From assembly GCA_023442945.1 (NCBI GenBank), contig JAEZWW010000048.1:1-64000 (forward strand): a stretch of DNA of 64,000 nt. Direction: 5' to 3'. A program made the translations under genes and the position numbers. The stretch is from Pseudomonadota bacterium (lineage in GTDB: Bacteria > Pseudomonadota > Gammaproteobacteria > Burkholderiales > Burkholderiaceae_C). The notes beneath the pieces are model-generated. The model was not told where the DNA came from, did no database searches, and was given only the letters and a program-made list of their open reading frames with translations. Below, one piece after another: positions 50,905-58,774 of this stretch; the stretch's first letter is position 1, and each line of letters starts with the position of its first letter.

Positions 50905-51200
50905 GTCAACTGTCTCCTGTGAAGCTCGGCACCACGGTGCAACGGCTACAACCTGGTATCCAGCGAATGAAGCAGTACCCTTTTCATTCGCACCGTGCCC
51001 TGTTTTTGGCTTTCTTGGGCGATGTGGTCAGGGCACCCGTTCCTGACCGATGCCCTGCTCAAAGGCGGCGATTGTAGCCACCTCCTTCGAGCCTGGGGAA
51101 TCGGCGGGCACCGTGGCAAACCCGTAACCGTTCATTTTGGCCGAATCTGCCGCCCAATGCACCCCTTCACCGCCCGCCCTGGGCCGAACGGCCCGCGCCA
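50905..51200. other. 296-bp spacer between dksA and the COG0523 gene
   Basis: It holds the dksA ribosome site, the nested dyads at 50933-50997, and about 200 bases with no ORF or terminator that I can support. Confidence 0.5.
50933..50997 (-). promoter_or_regulatory. Possible structured leader upstream of dksA
   Basis: A perfect 9-bp dyad gcgaatgaa / ttcattcgc (50963-50971 and 50983-50991) is enclosed by a second dyad cacggtgc / gcaccgtg (50933-50940 and 50990-50997). The two share two bases, so they can nest or compete. It lies 29-93 bases upstream of the dksA start, with no T-run, so it is not a simple terminator. Confidence 0.4.
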
Positions 51201-52280
51201 TCACACCAAACACTGCTCCAGTCCCTGCAGCAGGATGTCCTGCGGCAGGTCGATGCCGATGAACACCATCTTGGACACGCGCGCCTCGCCCTCGGCCCAG
51301 GCCGGGCCCAGATCGCTGCCCATCAGCTGGTGCACTCCCTGGAAGATCACCTTGCGCTCCGTCCCCTTCATCCACAGCACGCCCTTGTAGCGCAGCATGC
51401 GCGGGCCGTAGATGTTGACGATGGCGCCCAGGAAGTCTTCTAGCTTGGCCGGGTCCAGTGCGCGCTCGGTGCGGAAAACGAAGCTTTTGACGTCGTCGTC
51501 CACATGGTGGTGGTGGGCGTGGCCATCGCCGTGGCCGTGCTTGTGCGAGGGGTGGTCGCAGTGCTCGCCATGTTCGTGGTCATGGCCGTGGTGGTGATCG
51601 TGATCGTGGTCGTGCGCCTCTTCTTCCTTCAGAAAGTCGGGGTCAATGTCCAGCTTGGCGTTCAGGTTGAAGCCGCGCAGGTCGAACACGTCCTTGATCG
51701 GCACCTCGCCAAAATGGACCACGCGCTGCGGCGCGCGCGGGTTCATGTGCTTCAGGCGGTGCTGCAGCGCGTCCAGCGACTCGGCGTCCACCAGATCGGC
51801 CTTGCTGATGAAGATCTGGTCGGCAAAGCCCACCTGGCGCTGCGCTTCCACGCGGTGGTTCAGCTGCTCGGCCGCGTGCTTGGCGTCGACCAGGGTGACG
51901 ATGGCGTCCAGCAGGTACGCCTCGGCGATCTCGTCGTCCATGAAGAAGGTCTGCGCCACCGGGCCCGGGTCGGCCACGCCGGTGGTTTCGATCACCACGC
52001 GCTCAAAGTCCAGATCGCCCTTGCGCTTCTTGGCAGCCAGGTCGGCCAGCGTGGCGCGCAGGTCTTCGCGGATGGTGCAGCAGATGCAGCCATTGCTCAT
52101 CTGGATGATCTGCTCCTCGCGGTCGTTCACGAGGATGTCGTTGTCGATGTTTTCTTCACCGAACTCGTTCTCGATCACGGCGATCTTCTGGCCGTGCGCT
52201 TCGGTCAGCACGCGCTTGAGCAGCGTGGTTTTGCCGGCGCCAAGAAAGCCGGTGAGGATGGTGACGGGGATGAGGGCCAT
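51201..52280 (-). CDS. COG0523 (CobW/YjiA) family GTPase, metal chaperone-like
   Basis: The ATG at 52280 (MALIPVTILTGFLGAGKTTLL) gives 359 residues; the frame is open upstream without signal. It has Walker A GFLGAGKTT, the metal-binding CxCC in NGCICCTIRED, and ISKADLVD as the G4 motif. A long His/Asp-rich loop (about residues 217-260; for example HDHDHDHHHGHDHEHGEHCD) is a typical zinc or nickel buffer in this family. The C-terminal domain follows. It is likely a metal chaperone, probably for zinc. There is no clear Zur box upstream. Repeat R13 lies upstream of the start. Confidence 0.92.
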   Translation of the reverse strand: MALIPVTILTGFLGAGKTTLLKRVLTEAHGQKIAVIENEFGEENIDNDILVNDREEQIIQMSNGCICCTIREDLRATLADLAAKKRKGDLDFERVVIETTGVADPGPVAQTFFMDDEIAEAYLLDAIVTLVDAKHAAEQLNHRVEAQRQVGFADQIFISKADLVDAESLDALQHRLKHMNPRAPQRVVHFGEVPIKDVFDLRGFNLNAKLDIDPDFLKEEEAHDHDHDHHHGHDHEHGEHCDHPSHKHGHGDGHAHHHHVDDDVKSFVFRTERALDPAKLEDFLGAIVNIYGPRMLRYKGVLWMKGTERKVIFQGVHQLMGSDLGPAWAEGEARVSKMVFIGIDLPQDILLQGLEQCLV

Positions 52281-52414
52281 GGGCGGGTCTGCGCGCCGCC
52301 AGCCGTGCGGCCGGGCGCGCCAAAGGCATTGAAAACACACAGTGTAGCCATTGGGCTTGATCGCAGCAGGCGGGCGGCGCGATGGCCTTATCGGCTTGCC
52401 CGCATTGGCCAATC

Positions 52415-52480
52415 GCTATGTTTTTCCTAGCTGTCCGCGCAATCTGCTGCAGGGCCAGAGGCCGATTTCTCTTGAAATCT
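52415..52480 (+). repeat. Dispersed repeat copy R13
   Basis: The sequence tttttcctagctgtccgcgc, then gcagggccagaggccgattt, lies in the xerC to COG0523 spacer. Confidence 0.85.
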
Positions 52481-52512
52481 CGGCCTGGGCGCGGCCCACC
52501 GCGCGCGTGGCC

Positions 52513-53484
52513 TCAGCGCTTGCGCGCGCGCGGGTGCGCCGCGTCGTAGGCCTTGGCCAGGTGCTGGAAGTCCAGCCGCGTGTACACCTGCGTGGTGCCG
52601 ATGTTGGCGTGGCCCAGCAATTCCTGCACCGCGCGCAAGTCGCCGCTGGACTGCAGCACGTGGCTGGCGAACGAATGGCGCAGCATGTGCGGGTGCACCG
52701 GCGTGGCCAGGCCCGCGCGCAGGCTGCGCCGGCGCAGGCGCTGCCAGACCGATTGCGCCGTCAGCCGCGTGCCGCGCTGGCCGATGAAGAGCGCGTGCGC
52801 CGCGTCCGGCGCCGTCACGCTGACCTGGTCGCGCACCGCCAGCCAGCGCGCCAGCGCCTCGGCCGCGGCGCTGCCCAATGGCACGGCGCGGCGCTTGCTG
52901 CCCTTGCCTTGCACGTGGATGTCGCCCGATTGCGCGTCAATCCAGCCGCGGCCGGCGCGCGCGGCTTGGTCGCTGGCGGCCACGTCCAGGCCGACCAGTT
53001 CGCCCACGCGCAGACCGGCGCCGTACAGCAGCTCGACCATGGCAGCGTCGCGTGCTTCCAGCCAGGGGCTGTCTTCGTCGTCGCTGTGGTCGGCCAGGTG
53101 CATGGCCTCGTCCACACCCAGCGCCTTGGGCAGCGGCCGCGCCTGCTTGGGCGCGCGCACGTCCTGCACCGGGTTGGCGCTGATCAGCCCTTCGCGCCCC
53201 AGCCAGGCGAAAAAACCGCGCCAGCCCGACAGAATCAACCCGATGCCACGCCCGCTGCGCCCGCCTGCGTGCATGTGCGCGACCCAGCGGCGCACGTGGT
53301 GGTTCTGCACCGCCGCCAGCGTCACGCCCGCCTGCGCGGCCGACGCCGCCAGCTTTTCCAGGTCCAGCGTGTACAGCGTGACGGTGCGCTCGGCCAGGCG
53401 CTTTTCAACCTGCACATGCTGCAGGTAGCGCGCGATCAAGGCCTGATCGGCGTCGGACAAAAGGGGCGTGACATCGGCAGACAT
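52513..53484 (-). CDS. xerC: Site-specific tyrosine recombinase XerC
   Basis: XerC acts with XerD at dif to resolve chromosome dimers. The ATG at 53484 (MSADVTPLLSD) gives 323 residues; a TTG at 53493 lies inside repeat R14. The N-terminal SAM-like domain is followed by the catalytic residues: Arg in GAGLRVGELVGL, Lys in GKGSKRRAVPLG, His and Arg in HMLRHSFASHVL, His in GHANIGTTQV and Tyr in VYTRLDFQHL. It belongs to the dapF-DUF484-xerC run found widely in proteobacteria. Confidence 0.96.
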   Translation of the reverse strand: MSADVTPLLSDADQALIARYLQHVQVEKRLAERTVTLYTLDLEKLAASAAQAGVTLAAVQNHHVRRWVAHMHAGGRSGRGIGLILSGWRGFFAWLGREGLISANPVQDVRAPKQARPLPKALGVDEAMHLADHSDDEDSPWLEARDAAMVELLYGAGLRVGELVGLDVAASDQAARAGRGWIDAQSGDIHVQGKGSKRRAVPLGSAAAEALARWLAVRDQVSVTAPDAAHALFIGQRGTRLTAQSVWQRLRRRSLRAGLATPVHPHMLRHSFASHVLQSSGDLRAVQELLGHANIGTTQVYTRLDFQHLAKAYDAAHPRARKR

Positions 53485-53485
53485 G

Positions 53486-53552
53486 CTAGCCAAATCATAG
53501 CTGCTCGCGCAGATTCCGCCTAGGCCAGCGTGACAAAACGCCTCAAATCATC
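53486..53552 (+). repeat. Dispersed repeat copy R14, at the xerC start
   Basis: The sequence caaatcatagctgctcgcgc, then agattccgcctaggccagcg. It starts two bases upstream of the xerC ATG and so forms the leader, with no ribosome site visible. Confidence 0.8.
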
Positions 53553-53671
53553 CACCACACCGCGCCACGCATGCCTTGCGCACGGATGCGATCCGCACAC
53601 GGTGCCAGTTGACCACGGCGCCCGCCTGCACGGGCCAGAACGCCCGTGGCGCGCCGCGCCGCAGCGCCAGC

Positions 53672-54352
53672 TCAGACGTCCCGCACGCGCGACAGCGCGG
53701 CGCTGGCCAGCTCGGCGATCCGCTCCAGAAAATCGGTCGCCATGCCGGCCTGGTAGCGCTGGCTGTCGGGCGAGGCCAGCACCAGCAGGCCGAACGCTGG
53801 CGCGGTGGCGCTGGCGCGCAGCGGGATCAGCGAGATGGACGCGGCGGCTTCCGGGTCGTCCAGCCACTGCACGGCGTCGAAGCCGGAATTCACGCCGCAG
53901 TACGGCGTGGTCAGCGACGAGGCCAGACTTTGGATGTCTTCGCTCGCGCCCTGGGCGAAGGGCTCGTCGGCGTAGACCTCGGCCACGTCCCACAGCTTGA
54001 GCGCGGCCTGCGGCACGCTGAACTGGCTTTTGATCTCGGCGATCAGCACCGCCGGCAAATCGACCGGGCGCGCCACCAGGAACAGCTGACGCGACCAGCG
54101 CTGCAGCTTGTCGCCGATCAGCATGTTCTCGTTGCCGTGGCGCATCATTTCCATCAAGCGCTGCTCCAGCACCTTGATCTTCTCGCGCAGCATCTCCGCC
54201 TGGCGCTCCTGCAGGCTGACCGCGCGGCCGCCATGCGGGCTGGTCAGTTGCACGGCGCCCAGCAGGTCGGCGTTGCGCTCAAAAAAATCGGGCGTGTGCA
54301 CCAGAAACTGGGCGATGTCGGCTTCGGTGATGGGGGTAACGGGCTCAGTCAT
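53672..54352 (-). CDS. DUF484 family protein
   Basis: The ATG at 54352 gives MTEPVTPITEADIAQFL, 226 residues. The N-terminal helical part (FFERNADLLGAVQLTSPHGG, then SLQERQAEMLREKIKVLEQR) and the C-terminal GAF-like domain (WLDDPEAAASISLIPLRASA, then GLLVLASPDSQRYQAGMATD) match DUF484. The role is unknown; the gene is conserved between dapF and xerC across proteobacteria, as here. Confidence 0.93.
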   Translation of the reverse strand: MTEPVTPITEADIAQFLVHTPDFFERNADLLGAVQLTSPHGGRAVSLQERQAEMLREKIKVLEQRLMEMMRHGNENMLIGDKLQRWSRQLFLVARPVDLPAVLIAEIKSQFSVPQAALKLWDVAEVYADEPFAQGASEDIQSLASSLTTPYCGVNSGFDAVQWLDDPEAAASISLIPLRASATAPAFGLLVLASPDSQRYQAGMATDFLERIAELASAALSRVRDV

Positions 54353-54529
54353 ATCAATCAACCATAGCATTGCGCGCAACGGGCAACGCGCAGGTTCTTA
54401 GAGGGCCGGTGGCCGCGGACCCGGCCGCGCCTGCGGCCGCCGCGGATGGGCGTGCACCGGCCGCAGGCGGCGCCCCCGCGAGAGGGGTGGCGCAACTGCG
54501 CGCAGCGCGTGGAGCCTGGGGGCGGGCCA

Positions 54530-55441
54530 TCAGTCCGGGACGTCGGCTTCGCCTTCAAACACGGTGACGGCAGGGCCGCTCATGCGCACCGCGTCGTGCT
54601 CGGCGCCGCCCCATTCGATGGTCAGCAGGCCGCCGCGCGTGTGGACGTCGACCCGCGTCTCCAGCAGGCCCAGGCGGATGCCCGCGACCACCGCCGCGCA
54701 GGCGCCGGTGCCGCAGGCCAGGGTTTCGCCGGCGGCGCGTTCGTACACGCGCAGGCGGATCTGCCCGCGGTCGACGATCTGCATGAAGCCGGCGTTCACC
54801 CGTTCCGGGAAGGCCGGGTGCGATTCGATCAGCGGACCCTGTTGGGCAACGGGCGCGGTGTCCACATCGTCCACCAGCTGCACCGCGTGCGGGTTGCCCA
54901 TGGACAGAACCGCTACGTTAACCATAGCTGGTTGCGCAGTTTTGACCAGGGCAAACGCCTGATCTTCCACCACATTCGGGTCCAGCGGCAGCGGCCACAG
55001 CTGCCAGCCGCCGTCGGACACGGGCGCCAGGCCGCGCGTGTCAAAGGGCACGCGCGCCAAATCAAAAATGGGTGCGCCCATGTCCACGGTGACGCGGCCG
55101 TCGGCGCCTTCGGTCAACTCCAGCACGCCGTGCTTTACCTTGACGCGCACGGTGGATTTGTCGGTCAGTCCGTGCTGGCGCACGTAGCGCACAAAGCAAC
55201 GCGCGCCGTTGCCGCAGTGCTGCACCTCGCCGCCGTCGGCGCCGTTGTGGATGACGTATTCAAAGTCCACGTCCGACGTGGGCGCGGGGCGCACCGTCAG
55301 GATCTGGTCGGCGCCGATGCCGAAGTGCCGATCGCCCAGCCAGCGGTACTGCGCCGGCGTCAGGCCCAGGCGGCCGCCGGTCTCGTCCAGCACGACGAAG
55401 TCGTTGCCGACGCCCTGCATTTTGGTGAAGCGAATGTGCAT
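54530..55441 (-). CDS. dapF: Diaminopimelate epimerase
   Basis: DapF makes meso-diaminopimelate for MurE and lysine. The ATG at 55441 (MHIRFTKMQGVGNDFVVLDE) gives 303 residues, longer than the usual 275-290. The two catalytic cysteines are in QHCGNGARCFVRY and ACGTGACAAVVAGI. The extra length comes from an in-frame repeat (R15) that encodes FALVKTAQPAMVN before the conserved VAVLSMGNPHAVQLVDD. Confidence 0.96.
   Translation of the reverse strand: MHIRFTKMQGVGNDFVVLDETGGRLGLTPAQYRWLGDRHFGIGADQILTVRPAPTSDVDFEYVIHNGADGGEVQHCGNGARCFVRYVRQHGLTDKSTVRVKVKHGVLELTEGADGRVTVDMGAPIFDLARVPFDTRGLAPVSDGGWQLWPLPLDPNVVEDQAFALVKTAQPAMVNVAVLSMGNPHAVQLVDDVDTAPVAQQGPLIESHPAFPERVNAGFMQIVDRGQIRLRVYERAAGETLACGTGACAAVVAGIRLGLLETRVDVHTRGGLLTIEWGGAEHDAVRMSGPAVTVFEGEADVPD
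54911..54963 (+). repeat. Dispersed repeat copy R15, inside dapF
   Basis: The sequence gttaaccatagctggttgcg, then cagttttgaccagggcaaac, is in frame and adds about 20 residues in a loop between two conserved blocks. Confidence 0.8.
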
Positions 55442-55501
55442 GCCGGAATTATCCCCGTATCCTCGGCCGTGTCGCTCTCCCACCCTCGAAAGGCCCGCCG
55501 C

Positions 55502-56056
55502 ATGCGCATTCCCGACTGGACGCCCGAAGCCCACCCGCAACCCGCTGAACTGGTCAACGCGATCCGCGCGCGCCGCGGCGGCGAGCTGATCAACCTGGAC
55601 AAGGCCTTGCTGTGGAGCGAGCCGCTGGCGCGCGGCTGGAACGTGTACCTGAAAGCCGTGCGCAGCGAGCTGCCGACCAGCCTGCGTCTGCGCGAATTGG
55701 CGATCTGCACCGTCGCCCTGCTGACCGGGGCGCACTACGAATACCACCACCACGCGCCCGACTTCCTGAAAGCCGGCGGCACCCAGGCCGAGCTGGACGC
55801 GCTGCAGCGCGTGGTCAAGGCCGACGCCCGCCGCAGCGCCGCCGACCCGGCGCTGGGCGCTCTGGAGCAGCTGGTCATCCGCTACGCCGCGCAGATGACG
55901 CTGGATGTGAAGGTGGAAGACGCCGTGTTCGACGCGCTGCGCACGCACTTCGACACCACCCAGCTGGTCGAGCTGACCAGCGCCATCGCCACCTACAACA
56001 TGGTGGCGCGTTTTCTGGTGGCGCTCGGCGTGTCGCCGGAGGGCGAAGCGGCCTGA
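55502..56056 (+). CDS. Carboxymuconolactone decarboxylase family protein
   Basis: This 184-residue helical protein starts at the ATG at 55502 (MRIPDWTPEAHPQPAELVNA). The CMD core is SLRLRELAICTVALLTGAHYEYHHHAPDF, with His residues in place of the AhpD CxxC. The second half is ELVIRYAAQMTLDV-like (EQLVIRYAAQMTLDVKVED), then VELTSAIATYNMVARFLVAL. Relatives include 4-carboxymuconolactone decarboxylase and peroxidase-like AhpD; without the cysteines a non-redox role is more likely. It stands alone between dapF (divergent) and the aadA-like gene (convergent). Confidence 0.88.
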   Translation: MRIPDWTPEAHPQPAELVNAIRARRGGELINLDKALLWSEPLARGWNVYLKAVRSELPTSLRLRELAICTVALLTGAHYEYHHHAPDFLKAGGTQAELDALQRVVKADARRSAADPALGALEQLVIRYAAQMTLDVKVEDAVFDALRTHFDTTQLVELTSAIATYNMVARFLVALGVSPEGEAA

Positions 56057-56084
56057 CGCGCTAGGCAAACGTGCACCAGATACT

Positions 56085-56147
56085 CTTGATTTGATAGCTG
56101 GCCGCGCAGATCCTTCTAGGGCTGCAGGACAGTTTTGTTTGAAACAG
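56085..56147 (+). repeat. Dispersed repeat copy R16
   Basis: The sequence gatttgatagctggccgcgc, then agatccttctagggctgcag, between the convergent CMD-like and aadA-like genes. Confidence 0.85.
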
Positions 56148-56187
56148 CGCATCCGCAGCGGCTTTCACCACCGCGCGCCGCACACGC

Positions 56188-56982
56188 TCAACCGCCCTGC
56201 TGCGCGACCAGGGCTTTGATGGCCTGAACGGCGCTGCCGATCGCGTCCGACTGCCACGGCGCGCGGTCCGGCGCGGCTTCGCCCAGGTACTCGGCGCGCG
56301 CTTGCGCCATCACGGCTTGGGCGGCGACGGGCAGGTGCGGCAGCGCCCAGTCGGCGGCCACGTCCTTGCTGGTGAACTGGCCGGTGGCGGCGCTGCAGCC
56401 GATGCGCGCCAGGGTCAGCAGCACGTTGCGTTCATCGCCCTGCCAGTCGGCGGCGGTGTGCCACAGCGCCAGCGCGGCGGCCATGGCGCGCCGGACGTCG
56501 GCCACAGGCACCGGGGCGAACAGCGCCGCCGCCGCGGGCCCGCGCAGGGCCACGCTGTGCGCACGCAACTGGGTGATCAGGATGGCGAGGTCGGGGTCGG
56601 CCTGCGGCGCTTCAAAACGGCCGGCGCCCAGCTCGCCCCGCAGCCATTCGCCGAACTGCAGCTCGCGCCTCGGCGCGTAACGCCAGGGCTGGACTTCGGG
56701 CAGGGCCAGCACCGTGACTTCGAGCGCGCGGCGGCCTGCGTCCTGCCCCGGCGGCGCCGACACGGCCAGCAGCGCTGGCATCAGCGCGCGGCGCGTGGCC
56801 TCGGGCAAGGGGCGATCGACGGTGGCCATCAGGTCGATGTCGCTGAGCGGCCGCAGGCCGCCCGGCTCCACGGCCGAACCGTACAAGTGCAGCGCGACCA
56901 GCGCGTCGCCCAGGTGCTGCACGATCACCTCGGTGGCCGTCTGGACCTGGGCGGCGATGGCGGGTGGGATGGGCGCGGTCAC
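56188..56982 (-). CDS. AadA-like aminoglycoside nucleotidyltransferase
   Basis: The GTG at 56982 with agagg 10 bases upstream gives 264 residues, the AadA length (259-263); a TTG at 57003 would add seven. It has the nucleotidyltransferase motif YGSAVEPGGLRPLSDIDLMA with the metal aspartates, then PWRYAPRRELQFGEWLRGEL, DLAILITQLRAHSVALRGPA, GDERNVLLTLARIGCSA, and TSKDVAADWALPHLP. These match AadA (streptomycin/spectinomycin adenylyltransferase), here as a single chromosomal gene with no integron or transposase. The resistance spectrum cannot be read from sequence. Repeat copies lie on both sides. Confidence 0.85.
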   Translation of the reverse strand: MTAPIPPAIAAQVQTATEVIVQHLGDALVALHLYGSAVEPGGLRPLSDIDLMATVDRPLPEATRRALMPALLAVSAPPGQDAGRRALEVTVLALPEVQPWRYAPRRELQFGEWLRGELGAGRFEAPQADPDLAILITQLRAHSVALRGPAAAALFAPVPVADVRRAMAAALALWHTAADWQGDERNVLLTLARIGCSAATGQFTSKDVAADWALPHLPVAAQAVMAQARAEYLGEAAPDRAPWQSDAIGSAVQAIKALVAQQGG

Positions 56983-57015
56983 CGATCGGTCGCCTCTACC
57001 CAAGGACCCACCTTT

Positions 57016-57082
57016 GCTATCAACTCAATAGCTGCTCGCGCAGATGGTTGTAGGGCCAGCAACCGATTTCCCGTAAAACTCG
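57016..57082 (+). repeat. Dispersed repeat copy R17
   Basis: The sequence actcaatagctgctcgcgca, then gatggttgtagggccagcaa, lies between aqpZ and the aadA-like gene, same orientation as R16. Confidence 0.85.
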
Positions 57083-57090
57083 CCAACCCA

Positions 57091-57780
57091 TCAAGCGCGC
57101 GATTCGCCCGCCACCGCGCGGTAGACCACCGCACCGATCGCACCGCCGATGATGGGCGCGACCCAGAACAGCCACAGCTGGCTCAGCGCGCCGGTCTGCG
57201 CAAACAGCGCCACGCCGGTCGAGCGCGCCGGGTTGACGGAGGTGTTGGACACGGGGATGCTGATCAGGTGGATCAGCGTCAGGCACAGGCCGATGGCGAT
57301 CGGCGCAAAGCCGGCCGGCGCACGCGCGTCGGTGGCGCCCATGATGACGAACAGGAACACCGCGGTCATCACGATTTCGCACACCAGCACGGCCAGCATG
57401 GAGTATTTGCCCGGCGACAACTCGCCGAAGCCGTTGCTGGCAAAGCCGCCCGGCTGCCAGCCGGCCTGGCCGCTGGCGATCACGTACAGCACGCCAGCCG
57501 CGGCGATGGCGCCGATCACCTGCATCACGATGTAGGGCACGACCTTGACGGCCGGAAAGCGGCCGCCGGCCCACAGGCCCACGGTCACCGCCGGGTTCAG
57601 GTGGCAGCCGGAGATATGGCCGATGGCAAAGGCCATGGTCAGCACCGTCAGACCAAAGGCCAGCGCCACGCCGACAAAGCCGATGCCCAGCTGCGGAAAG
57701 CCCGCGGCCAGCACCGCTGCCCCGCAACCGCCCAGCACCAGCCAGAACGTGCCAATCAATTCGGCCACATACTTGTTCAT
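57091..57780 (-). CDS. aqpZ: Aquaporin Z
   Basis: This 229-residue inner-membrane channel has six helices and two NPA half-helices: GCHLNPAVTVGLWAGG and NTSVNPARSTGVAL. The second NPA is followed by Arg, as in water-specific channels, and the first is preceded by His/Cys as in E. coli AqpZ. The ATG at 57780 has gaggag 8-13 bases upstream; the frame is open further but without support. Confidence 0.96.
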   Translation of the reverse strand: MNKYVAELIGTFWLVLGGCGAAVLAAGFPQLGIGFVGVALAFGLTVLTMAFAIGHISGCHLNPAVTVGLWAGGRFPAVKVVPYIVMQVIGAIAAAGVLYVIASGQAGWQPGGFASNGFGELSPGKYSMLAVLVCEIVMTAVFLFVIMGATDARAPAGFAPIAIGLCLTLIHLISIPVSNTSVNPARSTGVALFAQTGALSQLWLFWVAPIIGGAIGAVVYRAVAGESRA

Positions 57781-58022
57781 GACGACTCTCCTCATTTCCC
57801 AGGGTAAAAAAGACGAGCGCATGCTACGCCGCGCATTCGGCCCGCCCATGACAGTGCGCAAGCGGCGTGCGGAATGTCATGGCGTTGTCGCAAACGCGCG
57901 ACGCGTCTGCAAGCGGGTGTCTGTGGACGTGTCCATTCGTACGCGAGCGCGGGGCTGGAATGCGCTGCTTCGGCGGGCGCGGTCCGCACCACGCGCCGCG
58001 TGGCCCGTGCCGCGCTGAGCCC

Positions 58023-58706
58023 ATGGTCCGCCCTGCCCTGCCGCGCCTCGGTCTGGCCGACAGCCAGCGCCACGGCCCCGGCTGCGAGCTGTTGCTGGTC
58101 GAAGGCGAATCCGCCGCCGGCGCGGCGTCGGCCGTGCGCGCGCCCAGCACGCAGGCGGTGCTGCCTCTGCAGGGCAAGCCGCTCAACGCCTGGCGCGCAT
58201 CGCCCGCGCGCGTGGCCGCCTTCCCTTGGTACGTGCAGCTGGCCGACGCGCTCGGCCTGCCCTCGCCCACCGCAGGCGACGCGCTGGACCCCGCCGCGCT
58301 GCGTTTCGAGCGCCTGGTGCTGCTGTTCGACCCCGACGCCGACGGTATCCACATCGGCGCGCTGGTGCTCTTGTATTTGCAGCGCTTCGCGCCCGCGCTG
58401 CTTGCGCAAGAACGCGTCTGGATGGTGCGCGCGCCGATGGCCGGCCTGCGCGTGGCCGCGCGTAACACGGGCGAAACCGAGGACGTTTGGGCCTACACGC
58501 CCGAGCAGGCGCGACAGCTGCGCGAACGCGCCGCCGCGCAAGCCGAGCGCTGGGTCGTGCTGCGCGATTGGGCCTTTCGCGGCTTGGCCAGCCTGCCGCC
58601 CGACGTGCTGCGCGCCACCTGCGTCGACCCCGCCACGCGCCACGCGGCGGTGGTCACGCCCGCACAGGTGCAGGCGGTGATCGACGTGTTTGGCAGGGCA
58701 GGGTGA
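58023..58706 (+). CDS. TOPRIM-only GyrB/ParE-like protein
   Basis: The product (227 residues from the ATG at 58023) matches only the TOPRIM part of a type II topoisomerase B subunit: CELLLVEGESAAGAASAVRA (the Glu of EGDSAGG), then VLPLQGKPLNAWRAS, then ERLVLLFDPDADGIHIGALV (the DxDxDG metal site), and LLYLQRFAPALLAQERVWMV. The GHKL ATPase and transducer domains (about 400 residues) are missing, and no stop-broken ATPase remnant is seen in the 240 bases upstream. The catalytic acids are kept, so it may be a functional small nuclease-like or partner protein. The start is uncertain; the frame is open to 57867. Confidence 0.8.
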   Translation: MVRPALPRLGLADSQRHGPGCELLLVEGESAAGAASAVRAPSTQAVLPLQGKPLNAWRASPARVAAFPWYVQLADALGLPSPTAGDALDPAALRFERLVLLFDPDADGIHIGALVLLYLQRFAPALLAQERVWMVRAPMAGLRVAARNTGETEDVWAYTPEQARQLRERAAAQAERWVVLRDWAFRGLASLPPDVLRATCVDPATRHAAVVTPAQVQAVIDVFGRAG

Positions 58707-58774
58707 GGCACGCACATTCGCCGCATGACGTCGTCCCGCCGCATGTGGGGGCGTTCATGTCACACACGGAAATA

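Noticed and set aside
57867..58022. N-terminal extension of the TOPRIM protein from 57867
   Set aside because: The extra 52 residues are Arg/Cys/Gly-rich, show no gyrase ATPase similarity, and lack a ribosome site; the ATG at 58023 is nearer the domain.
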